A stretch of DNA of 64,000 nt from Smittium culicis (GCA_001970855.1 LSSN01004835.1:1-64000); one strand, 5' to 3'; numbered from the stretch's first letter, positions 43,552 to 57,429 are shown. Numbers and translations: made by a program. Notes: generated by a model from the letters alone, not told the origin.

Positions 43552-45200
43552 ATCGAGTTCTATGTTACAAAATCTATTAGGTTAAATGTATGAGATCTAA
43601 GAGAGGAATAGATAGAAAAGAGGATACGAGTTAAACACGTTGAAGTATTCATTTTTATTGTTGTGAGAAAGAAACATATAAAATGATATAGTAACCATAG
43701 AGATAAGATATATGTAAGAAAATTAAATGAGTTAATAGCAAAGATAATAGCGATATTTAGCAGTATATGATTGTATAACAAATGCGAGTTTGGTAAAAGC
43801 ATAATATAAGTACAAGAAAATAGTAGATTATATGTAAAAAAAATGGGGGTATATTGGAAATAATGTAGAAAAATAAGAAGTGCAAAGTAAGCAGCCAATA
43901 AAGAAACGAGGAAAATAAAGTGAGATGAAGGGAGTGTATTTAAAGAGCAAAAAAGATGTCAAAGAAATGAAGAGTAGGTGACAGAGAGGCATTATTGGCT
44001 AAAGCGAAAGGAAATGCTTACCTATAAGAAAATGAGAGTGTCGCGATTCTATTGGCTGAAAATAGATAGCGGTTAAGAGGAGGGCAATAAAAGAGAATGA
44101 AATATTTTTGTGAACAGAAATTATTATTTTGTTCTTCCCTAAAAGCTTTTCTTTGCTTACGTTTTAAGCAAACTATTCATATTTTTTAGTTTATATTTTT
44201 TTTTTTGCGAAATGGACAGAATTTCATATTTATATAAAAAAATGGAGGATTTTTTCTTTTGAAAATAGTTTTAAAAAAAAAGCGGAAACGAAAAGTAAGC
44301 TTATCGCACACCTAATGTGCCAATCCTCGCCCCTTTTGCTTGTTCTGGTGGCCTCTAATAGGCCCAGAACGAATTGGCCTATTTCTAATGCTGTAAATAA
44401 AACAAAAAAATTTTTCTTTTCGAATTTATGGAGATTCGGTCTTTTGTGTTACAATAATTGTCTCTTTTGTGCTAATTTTCCTAACCTATTAATCCGGCAA
44501 ATAATTACTCTAATTCATTTAATCTCTGGCTGCTATTACCTCATTCAATTTTATTTCCAATTACTTTTCAATGTAAATTTACCAATAGAAATCTCTGAAG
44601 CTAAATGTCTGCAGATAGACTTTACTTGTATTATTTTATCCTGCCAATGATTATCTTTAATGCCACCCTCCACACGTTTTTTGCGATTGCTTGACCGATC
44701 ATTGGTTTTTTCTGATAATATAAACATTTCAAGATTCAGCAGCAACCCATCGTACTCGTAATAATAGATATTGGCTGATCCAATAACTATACCCTATTTT
44801 TATACGCGCTCCATAAAAGAAAAACATTACAATCAATGCGATATACTACTGGCTATCATATTTACGCAACTATTATTTTCCCCAAAAGTTGTCTTTCATA
44901 TACACTTGTACCAATAATTCATATTATCATCGAATGAATTAAACTATGGCCAATAATCATAGACAATGGTATATTGACTTTATTTTGCTAGCTATTTGCC
45001 GTTTAATTGGTGTTTAAAAAATAATCGGTTGCTCTGATTGACATCGATGGCCAATTACTTCTAAGCCTTTAATTACGATTATTTTATGCTAGCAGGGCTG
45101 TCTCTTATGATAATTTTTTTGACTGTAATACAGCAAAGACTTGAAATGAGTTGATATTATAATACTATAACCGCCATTCGTATGCTATTAGTGTATCTTT
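43552..45200 (-). promoter_or_regulatory. Mot1 upstream region rich in CCAAT motifs
   Basis: No gene is seen. CCAAT or ATTGG occurs repeatedly (about 43892, 43993, 44050, 44319, 44367, 44701, 44768, 44778, 44950), often as TATTGGCT. The copies nearest the Mot1 start are the plausible promoter elements; the farther ones may serve something not recognised. Confidence 0.4.
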
Positions 45201-46970
45201 TTTAATATCAGGATTTTATTGGTCTGATTTGCTATTAAGGTTAGTTGTGGTTTTTTTCTAAAGTTTAAACATTATTTGTGGAAAACGAATTACCTCAATA
45301 TTTACTGATTAAGGCAATAATAATAATGCTGGCGAACATTGTAAATTATCTTGGGAGCCAAATTATGAACAGCTGGCCTTGAGGTTGATACTTTTTTTGC
45401 CAGACCAGTTTTATTTAGCCCAAAACCCCCCAAGAAAAAAAATTATATTCTTCATTCCATAAGTAAGAGTGAAAGTGCTGCAAGTCACCGATTTGCATAG
45501 TGGCACAAACACCAAAAAAAGTTATCTGCAGGTTTGGTTATTTATATTCTCTAAAACTGCTTCGCCATTACAGCTGTATAAAATAATCGGCGTCAATAAA
45601 TGTCAAGCAAACTGGAACCAGTGCTCTTTTTCTCTTGGTTCACCCTTAATAAAACCCTGAGTGAGTGATAAACCGATCTCTCGACCCTACCGGTTCCTAT
45701 TTGTCCACAATTTAGTGATTTACGCACGACTTTCTGTCCTCATCTAATATTATCTGTCTACCTGAAACCATTGGCCAGGCCGCTATTTAATTGCTTTTGC
45801 TAGACTTTTTTTTTTTTGCTTTGTATAAAATTGCCAATAAATCCCAATTAAAAGCATTTAATTACAATAGAAAAAAAGTATAAACATAAAATACAATGGT
45901 TAGTTATAGTAGAATGTGATTTTCGGCCTTAGTCGCTATAAAAACGCATAATTCAATTCAAGTTAGTTTCAAAATTCTTGTGCAAAATAACTCTCCAAAC
46001 TAAAAACGATCAGGTATCTCTTACTCTACGCGCAAACCTCATCCCCAATAAAAGCCGCCTCAAAATAGGCCGTGTTTACACTCATGTCCATTCCTTAAAT
46101 TTCCGAATATTATTATCATAATATGTTTTATTTTCGTTCTCACTAATATTACAGGCTATCCCTATCCTCTTTTTACTCAATCCAACTACCATTGTCGCTC
46201 TATTGAGTCTAAATCGTCTCTTATTCTGAGATCTGATTTACTATTTGCTACTTTTTTGTGTGACTGTAAAGATACAGCTCTGCACTTTAAAGCTGGTCTT
46301 TTAATATATTCTATTTAGCTAACCTTTATGCTCACCAATTAATAGCTAGAGTACCCTATGCTAATGCCAAATAATGTTCAATTTCCATCTTACTTTTAGC
46401 TTTAACCAAAAGTCAAAAATATTAATTAGTCATACCTGTCTCCAGATCCACTTTGCACTTAGCTTATACTACAATAATAATATAAATAAACGTCTATTTC
46501 ACATATAAATAAACGTGCCCATGTCTCTGGTCCTTAAAAACCATACAAGCCTCATAGCAATTTGAATATTGCGTTTAAATTCTAGTAAATAGTAATATGA
46601 TGTTTTTCCAAAATAAAGACAGGATACACCCTGATATATATTTCCTGTGGAGGTAAAAACAATCCAAAACTGTAAATACCTACCCATTTGTAGCTTTGTT
46701 TATGAATTTTAATATAATTATCAATTTAGGATTCTTTACATTCCTGAATTTGCCCCATTTATTTACTGGAAACCACACTCAATAGTCGCAAACTCTGATG
46801 ACTTTCTAACTGCTATCCACTCTCTCCATTCATCTTTTTTACCCATTCTACAACCATCATCAAATACAATTCATCAGATCCATTCATCTAACACCCACAC
46901 AACAAACACAAATTCACAGTAATCTCACATTTATACTCTATACATCTATATGTAGCAATTTGTGGTTATA
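45201..46970. other. Intergenic, no gene recognised
   Basis: Short frames only, none with a recognisable motif. A C/T/A-rich, G-poor stretch (about 46780-46930) directly precedes the gene at 46971 and looks like its promoter or 5' leader. An additional upstream exon of that gene cannot be excluded. Confidence 0.4.
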
Positions 46971-47868
46971 ATGATATTTTGTAGATGCAGGTTTAATTGT
47001 GTTGAGATTCCCGATTTGGATATGTTTATTCAGAAGCTCATGGTGTCCGTTTATATAGAAAATAGCTACCAGCTCTATCCGCTTGATTTCAGATGGACAA
47101 ACCCAAACTCTATAAAAACCATCCTAAAAGTATCTTTTCAGCAACACTGCATTATACAATTTCTTTGATTTTACTTTTATTTTCTAATATTGTGGATTTG
47201 GATTAAATGTTCTTTTTTTTAAAAAAAAAAAAGTCATGAAATGAAGGTTTTTTATCTAACTATTTTTTTTTAAAAAAAAAATGATAAGGATTATGGATTT
47301 GATATAGTATCATCCAAAAATAACAGCGTTTGCTTTTTCCATCCGATATTCCAACAATTCTCTCCGAATTTGATCTGTTTGCTAGGATCACACAATTTTG
47401 GTAATTATATTATTAAATGTTGAAAAATTATAAATTAGCTATAACTAAATTATTTATTTTTATGAAAAAAAATTAAAATATAACTATATGTATAACATTG
47501 AAAAACTAAAGAGGTTTCCGAAAATGAAGAAATAGTTGAATCGATAATAAGATGTTTTTCCAGATCAATACTCCCTCAGCTTAATAGCCTTGATGAAAAG
47601 CTAACAGCCAAAGAATTAAATTATCAGTATTTACAAAACAAAGAAACCTTTGATCTACAAGTAAGGTTTACTTTTCCTAAGGAAATTTATTTTATAATCA
47701 AGTTTTATTTTTTTCTTAATTGATGGATTTAGTTGATATTAAAATCGTATCATTTATTTATTTCTAATCATTTCTTTTTTTAAAAAAAAAAAAAACTGTT
47801 TGCAGATAATGGATATTACTAGAAAATACGCTTCTGGAGTTGAAAAAGTACTTAATGACAAGAGCTAG
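46971..47868 (+). CDS. Four-exon small protein, possibly a divergent HSF-domain factor
   Basis: Exons 46971-47129, 47289-47400, 47512-47660 and 47806-47868 give 160 aa. Every junction is GT..AG and in phase, so a real gene is likely though each exon is short. The first half resembles parts of the heat-shock-factor DNA-binding domain: MFIQKLM (HSF: FVxKLYxM), FRWTNPN, ILKDYGFDIV (HSF: LNMYGFxKV) and CFFHPIFQQFSPNLICLL (HSF: FxHPxFxRgxxxLL). The helix 2 to recognition-helix part is much shortened. The second half (about 97-160) is a predicted amphipathic helix with Leu/Ile spacing (IVESIIRCFSRSILPQLNSL), where HSF has its trimerisation coiled coil. The function is a guess. The N-terminus may be incomplete. 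Confidence 0.5.
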
Positions 47869-48275
47869 AATGAACGCGTTTTTTTTTTTGTAAAACATTT
47901 CCAATTTTGATATAGAACACTTGGTTTAGGCTAAATTACAAATACTCAGAAATGTAAAGAAGAGAAATTGGAAAACATTAAATTTCATACTTTATTTCTA
48001 TTTTCAAAATAAAGTAGTGAATGTTGCTATATATAAAATCGATATTGTAAAAATTTATTTACAAATAAACTCTAAAAAAGCAATAATGGGTTATTTTTTT
48101 TTGTAGTTTGTTTTAGTATAATTTTCTTAATTATATCTTTTGTGTATACTCACGAATGAGAATTAAATTATTTGAGCTGGTGAATGTGTGTATTAAAGGA
48201 TTTATTGTTTGAAATATACGTTAAAAAGAAAGGGGGGGAGGTATGTTTCCAAAGATAGGCCAGATTTTTTTAGTT
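47869..48275. other. Convergent 3' spacer
   Basis: About 400 bp between the HSF-like gene (plus) and mL60 (minus). AT-rich, with no ORF. Confidence 0.5.
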
Positions 48276-48802
48276 TCAAAAGCCAACAGGAGAGAATCTT
48301 GGGATAAAATTTTTAGTGAATTTAGGTACTTTGTGAACACCTTTTCTATAATTTTTGGCGGTTTTTGAGAAGGTTGTGTACTTATCGCGTGGTTCCATTT
48401 CGTGTTCTTTTGGTAGAGCCAGAGCTAAATCGAGCTTTTTGAAGCTGACACCTGATGCAGCTAGCGTCTCTACTACTTCGTCTACTGCTGCCAATCTCTT
48501 CCTGACATTAGCCTTTCGTGTTTTGTTTAGTTTGAATGGGATTCTCCTATTTTTTTTTTTTGCGAATATAAAATCAATTTTAGCCACGATTTAATTAATT
48601 TTGACAAAAATATAAACGATTTGAAAAGGCAAAAATCGAATTTTAATAGAATTTAATGAAATCGCATTTTTTGTCATTCTTTTTATAAATGGAGCTAGTT
48701 AAGGAAAGTAATGTATCTGGAAGAATCTGTATATATATTTGAAACAACTCACCAAGCTCTTCCTCCAAGCGCTGCGAAAGACGGTTTAAATGCGCCAAAC
48801 AT
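48276..48802 (-). CDS. MRPL31: Mitochondrial large-subunit ribosomal protein mL60 (Mrpl31)
   Basis: Two exons, 48802-48753 and 48546-48276, give 106 aa. The first exon encodes MFGAFKPSFAALGGRAW, the conserved fungal Mrpl31 start. The split Trp codon (TG|G) joins to RIPFKLNKTRKANVRKRL. The middle reads RLAAVDEVVETLAASG, followed by LPKEHEMEPRDKYTTFSK and a basic C-terminus ending KFTKNFIPRFSPVGF. Mrpl31/mL60 is a small structural protein of the mitochondrial 54S subunit in fungi. The frame opening at 48587 with MAKIDFIF is intron sequence and is not the true start. It is divergent from UPF2, sharing a 1-kb intergenic region. Confidence 0.88.
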
Positions 48803-49841
48803 TCTAAAATATATATTTTTATAATTAAGCGATTGTCTAAAATAAACCGATTACTACTTGGAAAGATTTCGATTCACTAACTCTATATTAGTTACTAATG
48901 AAAACTTTTCTTTCATTTTATCTGCCATTTAAAAAATAAAAAGAAACAGCTGATTTAATCAGACTAAACAAGCAGCGAATGATCTATATTCGCATATTAA
49001 TCTGTTGAATAATTTAGTTTAATTGTTGTCCAAATAATTTATTACAGCCAATAGTCATGGTGCGTTTGGCTCTTAAATTCAGATTTATTTCACATGAGCC
49101 AATTGATTAGAATCAGTTTTTTTAGCTGCAAGAGTAAGAGCATAAATGCCACATAATCCAGCTTAAAAAGAAAAAAAAATCAAGGCCTACAATGTCTATC
49201 GAAACTAAAATATAGCCCACGCCATCTAACGAATCAAATCTGCACGCCAAACCTTTTCCAATACCTTTTATGTTGCCTTTTAGACTCAAACTGCGCTGCA
49301 ATTTGACTATGAAAATCAGCTTACGCATTTTCTGACTATTAATAACACACTAAAAACGCATCCAAAAAACACCCCAATTAACAATAGCCAATCACATTTC
49401 TTAAATATCTATATGATTGGCTCATCGTCATTATCAACATATTACTGGGCAACTCTGGTTGACTAAAAATAATACTTCGATAGTGGCTGCGATCAATTAC
49501 TGCTCTAGCTTCATTAGATCAGCCAATAGCTGCTATTAGCTGTTGATTCATATTCCTCGCGCACACAAGTCATCGATTGTCAGCCTATCCCGCTTACTAC
49601 TTTTGACGGCTATTTGATCAGACCGATAAATAAAAATATAAGCTGGTCTACTTTATTTTCTCTGCATGACTTGCACGTCTTAGTTTCCCTTTCTTTATCT
49701 ATAATCTCTAACTCTTCAACCACCACTAAACACCCACCAGCTCCTCATTACTCACTTCTATTCTCTCACTTCCACTCCCTTTCTTCTCTCCCTCCACCCT
49801 CCTCCCCTCATTTGCCCCTCACCTTTCATAATTGCGGCTTT
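48803..49841. promoter_or_regulatory. Divergent mL60/UPF2 intergenic region with CCAAT motifs
   Basis: 1 kb with about seven CCAAT/ATTGG pentamers (near 49049, 49099, 49257, 49374, 49388, 49415, 49524), several as GCCAAT or ATTGGCT. A strongly pyrimidine-rich leader lies at about 49680-49835, just before the UPF2 start. A shared regulatory role is inferred. A short minus frame at 49122-49328 shows no recognisable domain. Confidence 0.5.
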
Positions 49842-52800
49842 ATGAACGACGATAAAAAGGATACAAAGCAAATGCGTCTATCCCGTTTGCAAACTGTAAA
49901 CGTTAGCTCTTGGAAAATAATTGACGGTAAAAAATTCTTAATAATCTCTTTTTTTTACTTACTTCGATTTTATAACTGCCTCATCCACAATACAAGCAAA
50001 TTTTACCATACTCATCTCAAAATTAATCATCGCTTGATTAAGCGCCTTTTTATCCTCCTTTCTAAACATCAAAAAAAAAGAGCTAAATTATTTATTTTCC
50101 CTTTCTTTCTTCTTATAAAACTCGCTTTTTTACGCTCTTCCCTCAATAGAAAAGTCAACCACTAAATCCCTCGACGCAAACCTTAAAAAGAATACCGGAT
50201 TCATTAAAAAGTGCAAAACTAACATTAGCGCAGAAGGAATCTCCGCTTTACTAAAAGATGTTGAAACTTTACAGCTTAAAAAATACCTTAGCGAAATAGT
50301 CTCCGCAATTATTGAGGGAATATCTAAATGCTCTCTAACTGCTGACGTCAATGCCGCTATTGATGTAAATTTCTATTAACTTTTTATTTTCAACAATATC
50401 TTTTTTTATTTTCTATTTAAACCCTACCCATCCCCACCTCATATCTACTTTAATAGCTGATTTCTGCCCTGCACAAAAGATTCTCTCACAATTTTACCGT
50501 TGATCTGATTTCTGGAATTACTAAAGTCATTATTGGCGCTTATAGCTCCGCCAGTCAATCCATCAACTCTGAGCAAAAAGAAAAGGAAGACCTTGCTAGA
50601 TTATCAAAACTCAAAGTCTACTTCAGAATTATTACTGAAATGTACATCTCTGGCCTTTTATGGGGCGTTGACTCTACTGACAACTTCCCTGACTGCTTTG
50701 ATAGAAATTCTGCCTTATCTGGCGGAGTCTCTTTAGGCTCTAAATCCGATTCTTTAAAATTTAAAGAAATATCTAAAACACCGGAATACTGCATTGTATA
50801 CGCTTTGCTCTATGGTTTGGTAATCATCACACTTATTTTTTTTTTTTATTTTTTACCTTCTCTATAATTCCATTTCCGATACCTAACGCCCAAAAAAAAA
50901 TTTTTTACTACTCTTATTTAAGCTTAAAAACGACCCATCAATCCTCGTCAATTTACAGTTAGCAATACATTTCTCAAAGTGCTTCAAAAAAGATTTTGGT
51001 CTATCTAACCCAACTACTGATAGCACAACTGCTGAATGCATTTTACAAATCGACTCAATTGAAATAATAACAAAAGATCAAGTTTCAGGCATAAAAAAGC
51101 TTCTTTCCGACTACCTAGACTCTGGCTTCTCTCAGCTTAAAAAAATGATCTCTTTGCTTAAAAAGCTCGAAACTAAAAATAAAGAGCAACTCTATACAAA
51201 AGGCTCAATTAGCGATGAATTAAAACTTAAATACGACAGTTGGCTAAAACAAGTCCAAAAATTAAAATCTCTTCTGCAATCGTAATTTTATTTATCTTAT
51301 TCCTTACATCCATCCGTATCGCTTGTTTTTTTTGCATAATTCTTATCCTATTTTTTTTTTATAATTACTTTATAGCTACTCTGAATGCCTGGGTAAAGAA
51401 ATGATTGAGATAAAAGAGGAATCTGATGCCCCCGAAATTGGTATTAGTTTTGATGGTGTCAACCCATCCTCTAAAGACGAGCCTACTTCCAACTGGTGGG
51501 TTGATGACGAAGAAAAATTATTCTACACTCAAATACTTGACCTAAGATCAAAAGTACCTCCAATATTATTAGAGTTCTCCTCCAAAAAAAAACTGACGCC
51601 TCAAACTCCAAACGCTGACAGTAAAAAAAACCCCTCCGATACCATCAATGACTTGGAAAACTCTGCAGACCTAGACCCTGTCGATGTTGATGCCATAGAT
51701 TACGAAGATTTTCTCAAAAAACGTGCCGACAATGTTTTAAAACAACCAATAGTTGATTCCTTTAATGATGCTGAATCCTTTGAAAAATCTTCTGAAGTAA
51801 AAGATTCTCTAGAACCTGATTCAACCATGCCCAGATTAGATACGTTATTGCTCCAGCTACCTACCCTTGCCAACCGCGAAAGAACTGATGACGCTGCCGT
51901 TGAATATTGTTTTTCGTCAGCAAAGTCTGGACATAAACGAATAATCCGTTCTTTATTAGATATTCCCAGAAAAAGACAGGACCTCATCCCATTCTACTCA
52001 AGATTTATAGCCACTCTTGACCCCTTTATACCTACCATAGGAGCTGGTGTAGTTGATGGTCTCGACAGTGAATTCAGATGGCTTATCCGCAATAGAATCA
52101 AAGACCTTTTAGAAGTTCGATTGAGAAATGCTAGATATATAAGTGAATTGACAAAATTTAGAGTTTCCCCTCCCTTTAAAGCCGTCAGATATTGTAAAAT
52201 TCTTGCAAATAATTTTACACCCCAAGATATTGAGGTTTTGTGTACTATTTTAGAAATATGCGGCAGGTTTTTACTAGCAAGCCCTGAAAGTAACCCTCAC
52301 ATGCTCCAAATTCTTGAAATAGTCCAAAGGAAGAAAACACATTTAAATCTAGATCAAAGACACGTAGTCCTTATTGATAGCGCTTATTTGCAATGCTTCC
52401 CTAATTTGAATAGCCAAAGTGAAAGAGTGACTAAAAAAAGAACCGTTTTAGAAGAATATATCCGCAAGCTCATTTACGAAAAGTTATCTAAAGATACATA
52501 CGACTTCGTCTTAACCCAGCTGCAAAAGCTTCCATGGGACGATAAATTCCCATTAGATACTTGTGATGATCTTGATTCCCAATCTGTGCATAAAACTTTA
52601 ATCAATGTTTTTACTAAATCTCACAAAGTTAAATACTCCACTCTACCCGTTTTAGCCATGATACTTGAGCTACTTTCTAAACACCACCCCTGGTTCCGTG
52701 TAAGAGTTGTTGATACTGTCCTTGAAAACATACGTCTTGGGCTTGAATCAAACCTTTTTGTCAATAACCAACGTAGAATATCTGATGTAAAATATCTGGC

Positions 52801-54235
52801 CGAACTTTATGACTTTAGAGTCATCGACGCTTTTGAAGTTTTTGAAACTCTATATCTATTGATCAACTTTGGTTATGATCAAGGAGGCGTTGATAAAAAT
52901 AAAATTATACCCTTTCCAGGAAGAGAGTGCTACTTTGACAGCCCATTTGATTACTTTAGGATAAGATTAGTATGTACAATACTAGCAATTTGTGGGTCAG
53001 GCTTTCAAAGCGAGCAAAACAAAGCATACTTGCAGATATTTCTGGCCTTTTTTGAACTTTATATCCTATCAAAAAGTCTACCTATCCCTCTAGATATTAA
53101 AAACATGGTTGATGAAATATATTTAAAGTTAAGGCCAAATAAAGGTATCCATGACACCTGGAACGAGGCTGCTATTTCATTGGAAAAAGTTATTCAAATC
53201 AATCAACAATTTATTAAATCTAAAATCGTTGATAAAAAAAATGAATCTGGTAAATTTTCAAGCCTCTCATTTTTCTTTTCCTTGATAACATTTTTTATAT
53301 ATTTCTAGTTTTATAATCAGTGCTAATTTTTTTTCATCTTGGTTTCTATTCTAGATAACCACGCTTTAAAAATTCAAGCCAAATCTTTGCCTGAAGATGA
53401 TATTAAGGGTCCTGTTTCTGATACTGCTGAACCTATTGGTACGCTATTTAATCCAAATAATAATTGTCATATATTTATTAACCTTTTGTTTTTATTTATA
53501 GATGGGTCTAAAACGATCGTGGTTTCTGAGACAGCTGTTCAAGATACTACATCGATTGTTGAAAATGATGATGAAAATTCAAATTCCAACGCTGAGGATA
53601 ACGACGAATCTTCTGAATCACTCGACGAAGACGATGAAAATCTCAAAGAACAATTTGGCGAATCTAATCCAGCTGATGGCTCTAATGAAAACTCCGACGT
53701 TGTTGTACTTAGACCTCAGCAAAAATCAGAAGATTCTTGGCAAGCCATACAAGAGGCAAAAGATTTTGACAATGAACTGCAAAAGATGTTTTTAGAATCT
53801 TTGAGTTCTAGAAAATTAGAACGCAACACACCGTTGGATATGGCAATACCTCTGCAACTCAGAGATCGAAAAACTAGCAATGTTTTACCCTTAGGAGTTT
53901 CCAAAGATAGCTCGGGATCCAATCGCCCAATTAAACAAATTGCTGGGCAAAAATATGAGCCTATCATTACGCCAGCTAGTATTGGTGACACTCAAGAAAA
54001 TAAAACTGGCATTAAATTTTCTCTGCTTACTGGTAAAAAGCAAAAGCCTGTAATAAAAAGTCTATTGGTCCCTGAAACATCTAGTTTTGTTTTGAAAACA
54101 AGAGCTCACCAAATAGAGGCACAGCAAGAAAAAGAAAGGTTAAACCAGCTAGTATTAAACTACGAAACTCAAAATATATCCACGCCCCAATCTTCAATAA
54201 TCAATAAGCCAATAAGCTTTAAAAGGCAAAAATAG
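49842..54235 (+). CDS. UPF2: Nonsense-mediated mRNA decay factor UPF2 (NMD2)
   Basis: Seven exons fit: 49842-49926, 50150-50364, 50457-50819, 50923-51281, 51376-53249, 53355-53438 and 53502-54235, giving 1237 aa. Start MNDDKKDTKQMRLSRLQ. Upf2 bridges Upf1 and Upf3 in surveillance of premature stops and is cytoplasmic. MIF4G domain 1 begins LDANLKKNTGFIKKCKT. MIF4G 2 and 3 occupy the long exon (RLDTLLLQLPTLANRERTDD; LEYIRKLIYEKL; YLAELYDFRVIDAFEVFETL). An acidic stretch follows (ENDDENSNSNAEDNDESSES...DEDDE), then DFDNELQKMFLESLSSRK, the Upf1-binding region. The C-terminus is long and coiled (AHQIEAQQEKERLNQLVLNYE). The intron just before the acidic stretch (53439-53501) is only 63 nt. All domains expected of the family are present. 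Confidence 0.93.
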
Positions 54236-57200
54236 TGTTATTATTTGATGAAAAAATCTAACCCTAAAAGAAAAACAATAATTTAAAAGGTAATAGCCCT
54301 ATTTTTTTGTTGACAATTTTGTTTCCGGGTTATTTCTTGAATTTATAGTAGACGCATTAATCTAATGATAGTATCATATCAGCCAAAGCAACGCTCTTGT
54401 TTTTGTTATTACTCGCGACGGATAGCTAACTGCTTTATTTAAAAAAAAAATTATGATGATAAAATGAGACGAGATGAAATGAGTTGTACCTTTAGCATTT
54501 TTTAAGATATCAAATCTAAAAATACTTTTATTTCAGGCTTTAGCCTTCTCCTATCACCCCCATTTTGAAATTAAACATAATGATTTCAATAAAACTAGCA
54601 TCTTAATATTTTTCAATTTAATATGAAAAAAATTTCAATTAGACGTTGCATCATCATTAATAGCTAAAACTATTATATAAGTTTAGCTCATCGCCTGTAA
54701 AAAATTCCAATTATTTTCAGATACATTTCACCATAAAAAATTATCTAAAAATCGAAATTCTCATCAACTATTGATTATTAAATTATATTTCTATCAATAT
54801 TATTCGAACATAATCACAGTTTCTTTATTCTCTTTTTAATTATAAAAGTCAAAAATGAAACCAATACTTCACGTTACGTAGCAAGGAAAGAAAATAATGA
54901 TAAAAATAACTCATCTCCATCCTTTCTCCGCACATTATTGTCTCTATGCCTTTGATTATGCTTATAAATATATTCCGGAGTAAAATACGGATAACTACAC
55001 ATCCTGGATTAATAAAATATAAATATATTGATATTTTTTGTTTAATGACTTTATAAATAGCAATACTTTAATTTTTCGTTCCCTGAAATTATTATTTTAC
55101 TAGCATTGGTGTAATCGCATTCTTTTTTTGAATTTACCCTGATTTGAAAAAAATGAATTTTACTGTGACAAAATTATTAACTAAAAATTCTTTACTTTTC
55201 AATTCAAAAACATACTCAAAATGTTTACACTAAACAACACCAATATTTAAATAAAGCCTTTGGTCAAAAATTTACATTTTTTTGTATATGTAAACAAAAT
55301 GCTATGCGAGCTTTGTTTTTTTCAATATAAACTAATGTAGTTTATATCATATATCTGAATACAGAAATATCATATGGGATATTCTTGTGAGGCAGAACTT
55401 TCATTTCTTAGAAATTACATTTTCTAATGTGAATTAGGTAAAGCTATTAGTTTTATCAGATAATTCATTCGATGATAGTTTCTAATAGAATTTAAAAGCA
55501 AAAGTTAAAATGGTGGGTAGGAAATCTCTAACTGTAAAAGCTTCGCTCCTCGAAATAATCTCTCAAATATATATAATTATAAATACATTTATTATGACTT
55601 TTAATACCCACCAGGATTTATGTTTATATTTGCGATTTAAAATATCTTTTATATATATTAAAAAAAATCATATTATAAATTTACCACGTATTTTAATGAA
55701 AATAAATCCAAATTGCTTAAAAAAATATACTAACAAAAGAAATTTCTAAATTTAATAACATTTTGATATGTATCTATAAATATAGTATTTAGTTATACAA
55801 TACCACATAATACTGAAGATAAATATAGCTTTGTATAATATTATTTAGTAGTTAAATAATTGGTCAATGAGTTCACCTTTTATATAAAAAAATATAAATT
55901 GCTAAAATAAAACACATTACATAATCAAAAATAAAAACAAATTTTATGCGTATGTGATTTTTTTTTTTTAGTATAAAGCTTTTTTTTGTATGTTCTTTTA
56001 TCCGATACGAGATTTTGATTTCTCAAATATTACTGAATCCTTCATTTTCATTAAATTTACCGGCTTCAAGTTGATAAAATATATTATATGAATTTAAGGA
56101 TAGAAATATATACATGTTTTTTACTCTTTTTAGTGATTTTTTTTATACTAATTGATTATTATAAGTTTTATTATTCATAATATTCAGCCCTGTATATTTA
56201 TTCATATATCATTAATTGAATACTAAGAGAATTAGACCTATGAATTTTAATTCTAAAGCAAGTTGAAGCCTAATAATGAGCTTTTTTTTAATCCTATACT
56301 AATTACCGTCTATTGAATTTAATTGGTTAACATAATTTATATATCAAAGTTATTAAATGATTGATTAATTAGCGAGTCTCAATGTACTTTTTTTTCTCTT
56401 AATGCTACATTTATTGGAGCTTTGATTTCAAAAATAACGATAATAATAAAAATAATAATAATAATCAAAATATGCACTAATTTTTTAATTTTTTATCTAT
56501 ATATCATATGAATCTCTATTTTAATTACTCTTTTTTTTTCTGTAATTGCTTCAGATAAAGTATTTTAAGATAAATTTATTTAAAATAATAAAATAAAAAC
56601 ACAATAAAATAATATTTTTTTAATTCTTAATAAATATCAAGTTTAAAATTTTTAGAGATTTTGCTAAAAAATAATTCCTACCACAATATACTCAGTTAAT
56701 TTATCTGCTAGATTTTTAACATTAAATATGTATTCTAATATCATAATTAGATTAAATAATATTTATAATAAATTAATATCATATTAATTATATGAGAAAG
56801 TTTTTAATTTAATTATTATTAAGAAAAAATATGAAATAAACTTGATATAAGTAATTCGCGTTATTTTTATACTAACATTTAGTTTTTATAGCATATTTTT
56901 GATTTATAAATTATAAATAGAATAAAGATTTAATTATTTATTAAATTCTACGTTTAAACCTATTCTAGTATAATTAAATAAATTATGTTAAAAAAAGAAT
57001 GTGATTTAAAAATTATATTAAATCCAGTTTCTGAAATTTCTATAAAGTTACCAAAATCATAGCCTTCATATATAGGTATAATAATTTTGAATACCTTTAC
57101 TCTATTAATTTTTTAAATACACTTTGCTGTTAATAATTATTATTTTAATTTCTGTGCTGAATAGATTATTTTGAGCTAAGCTATAAAAATAAGAAATATT

Positions 57201-57405
57201 AGGCTGAAACTCAGTTTCAATGTTTTGAAGGTTATACAATTTCCGAGTTTTTCTTTTTTTGCATAATCTCTGGTTATTAATTGATCAAAATATATAATTT
57301 TTTATTTTTATATATTTTTCTGATTTGAATAATTTTCATTACATTCTGAGTTTTAACCAGATTGGATTTATATCAAAAAAAAAAACTTATTCTAAGCGCC
57401 TATTG

Positions 57406-57429
57406 AAAAAAAAAAAAAAAAAAAAAAAA
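57406..57429. repeat. A24 homopolymer
   Basis: Uninterrupted run of 24 A in the gene desert, the longest homopolymer I noticed in the window. It may be a retroposed poly(A) tail, but no element body was recognised upstream. Confidence 0.9.

Noticed and set aside
44315..44650. 111-codon frame upstream of Mot1
   Set aside because: No domain and atypical composition. It overlaps the CCAAT-rich upstream region and shows no splice-linked continuation.
48547..48594. Start of mL60 at 48587 (MAKIDFIF)
   Set aside because: These codons are intron sequence. Splicing at 48546 to an upstream exon restores the conserved MFG...W start.
50130..50351. Minus-strand frame over UPF2 exon 2
   Set aside because: It is the antisense of a confirmed MIF4G exon.
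55510..55749. 79-aa plus-strand gene in the desert
   Set aside because: Low-complexity I/K/N/L composition, no domain, no splice partners and no CCAAT cluster upstream.
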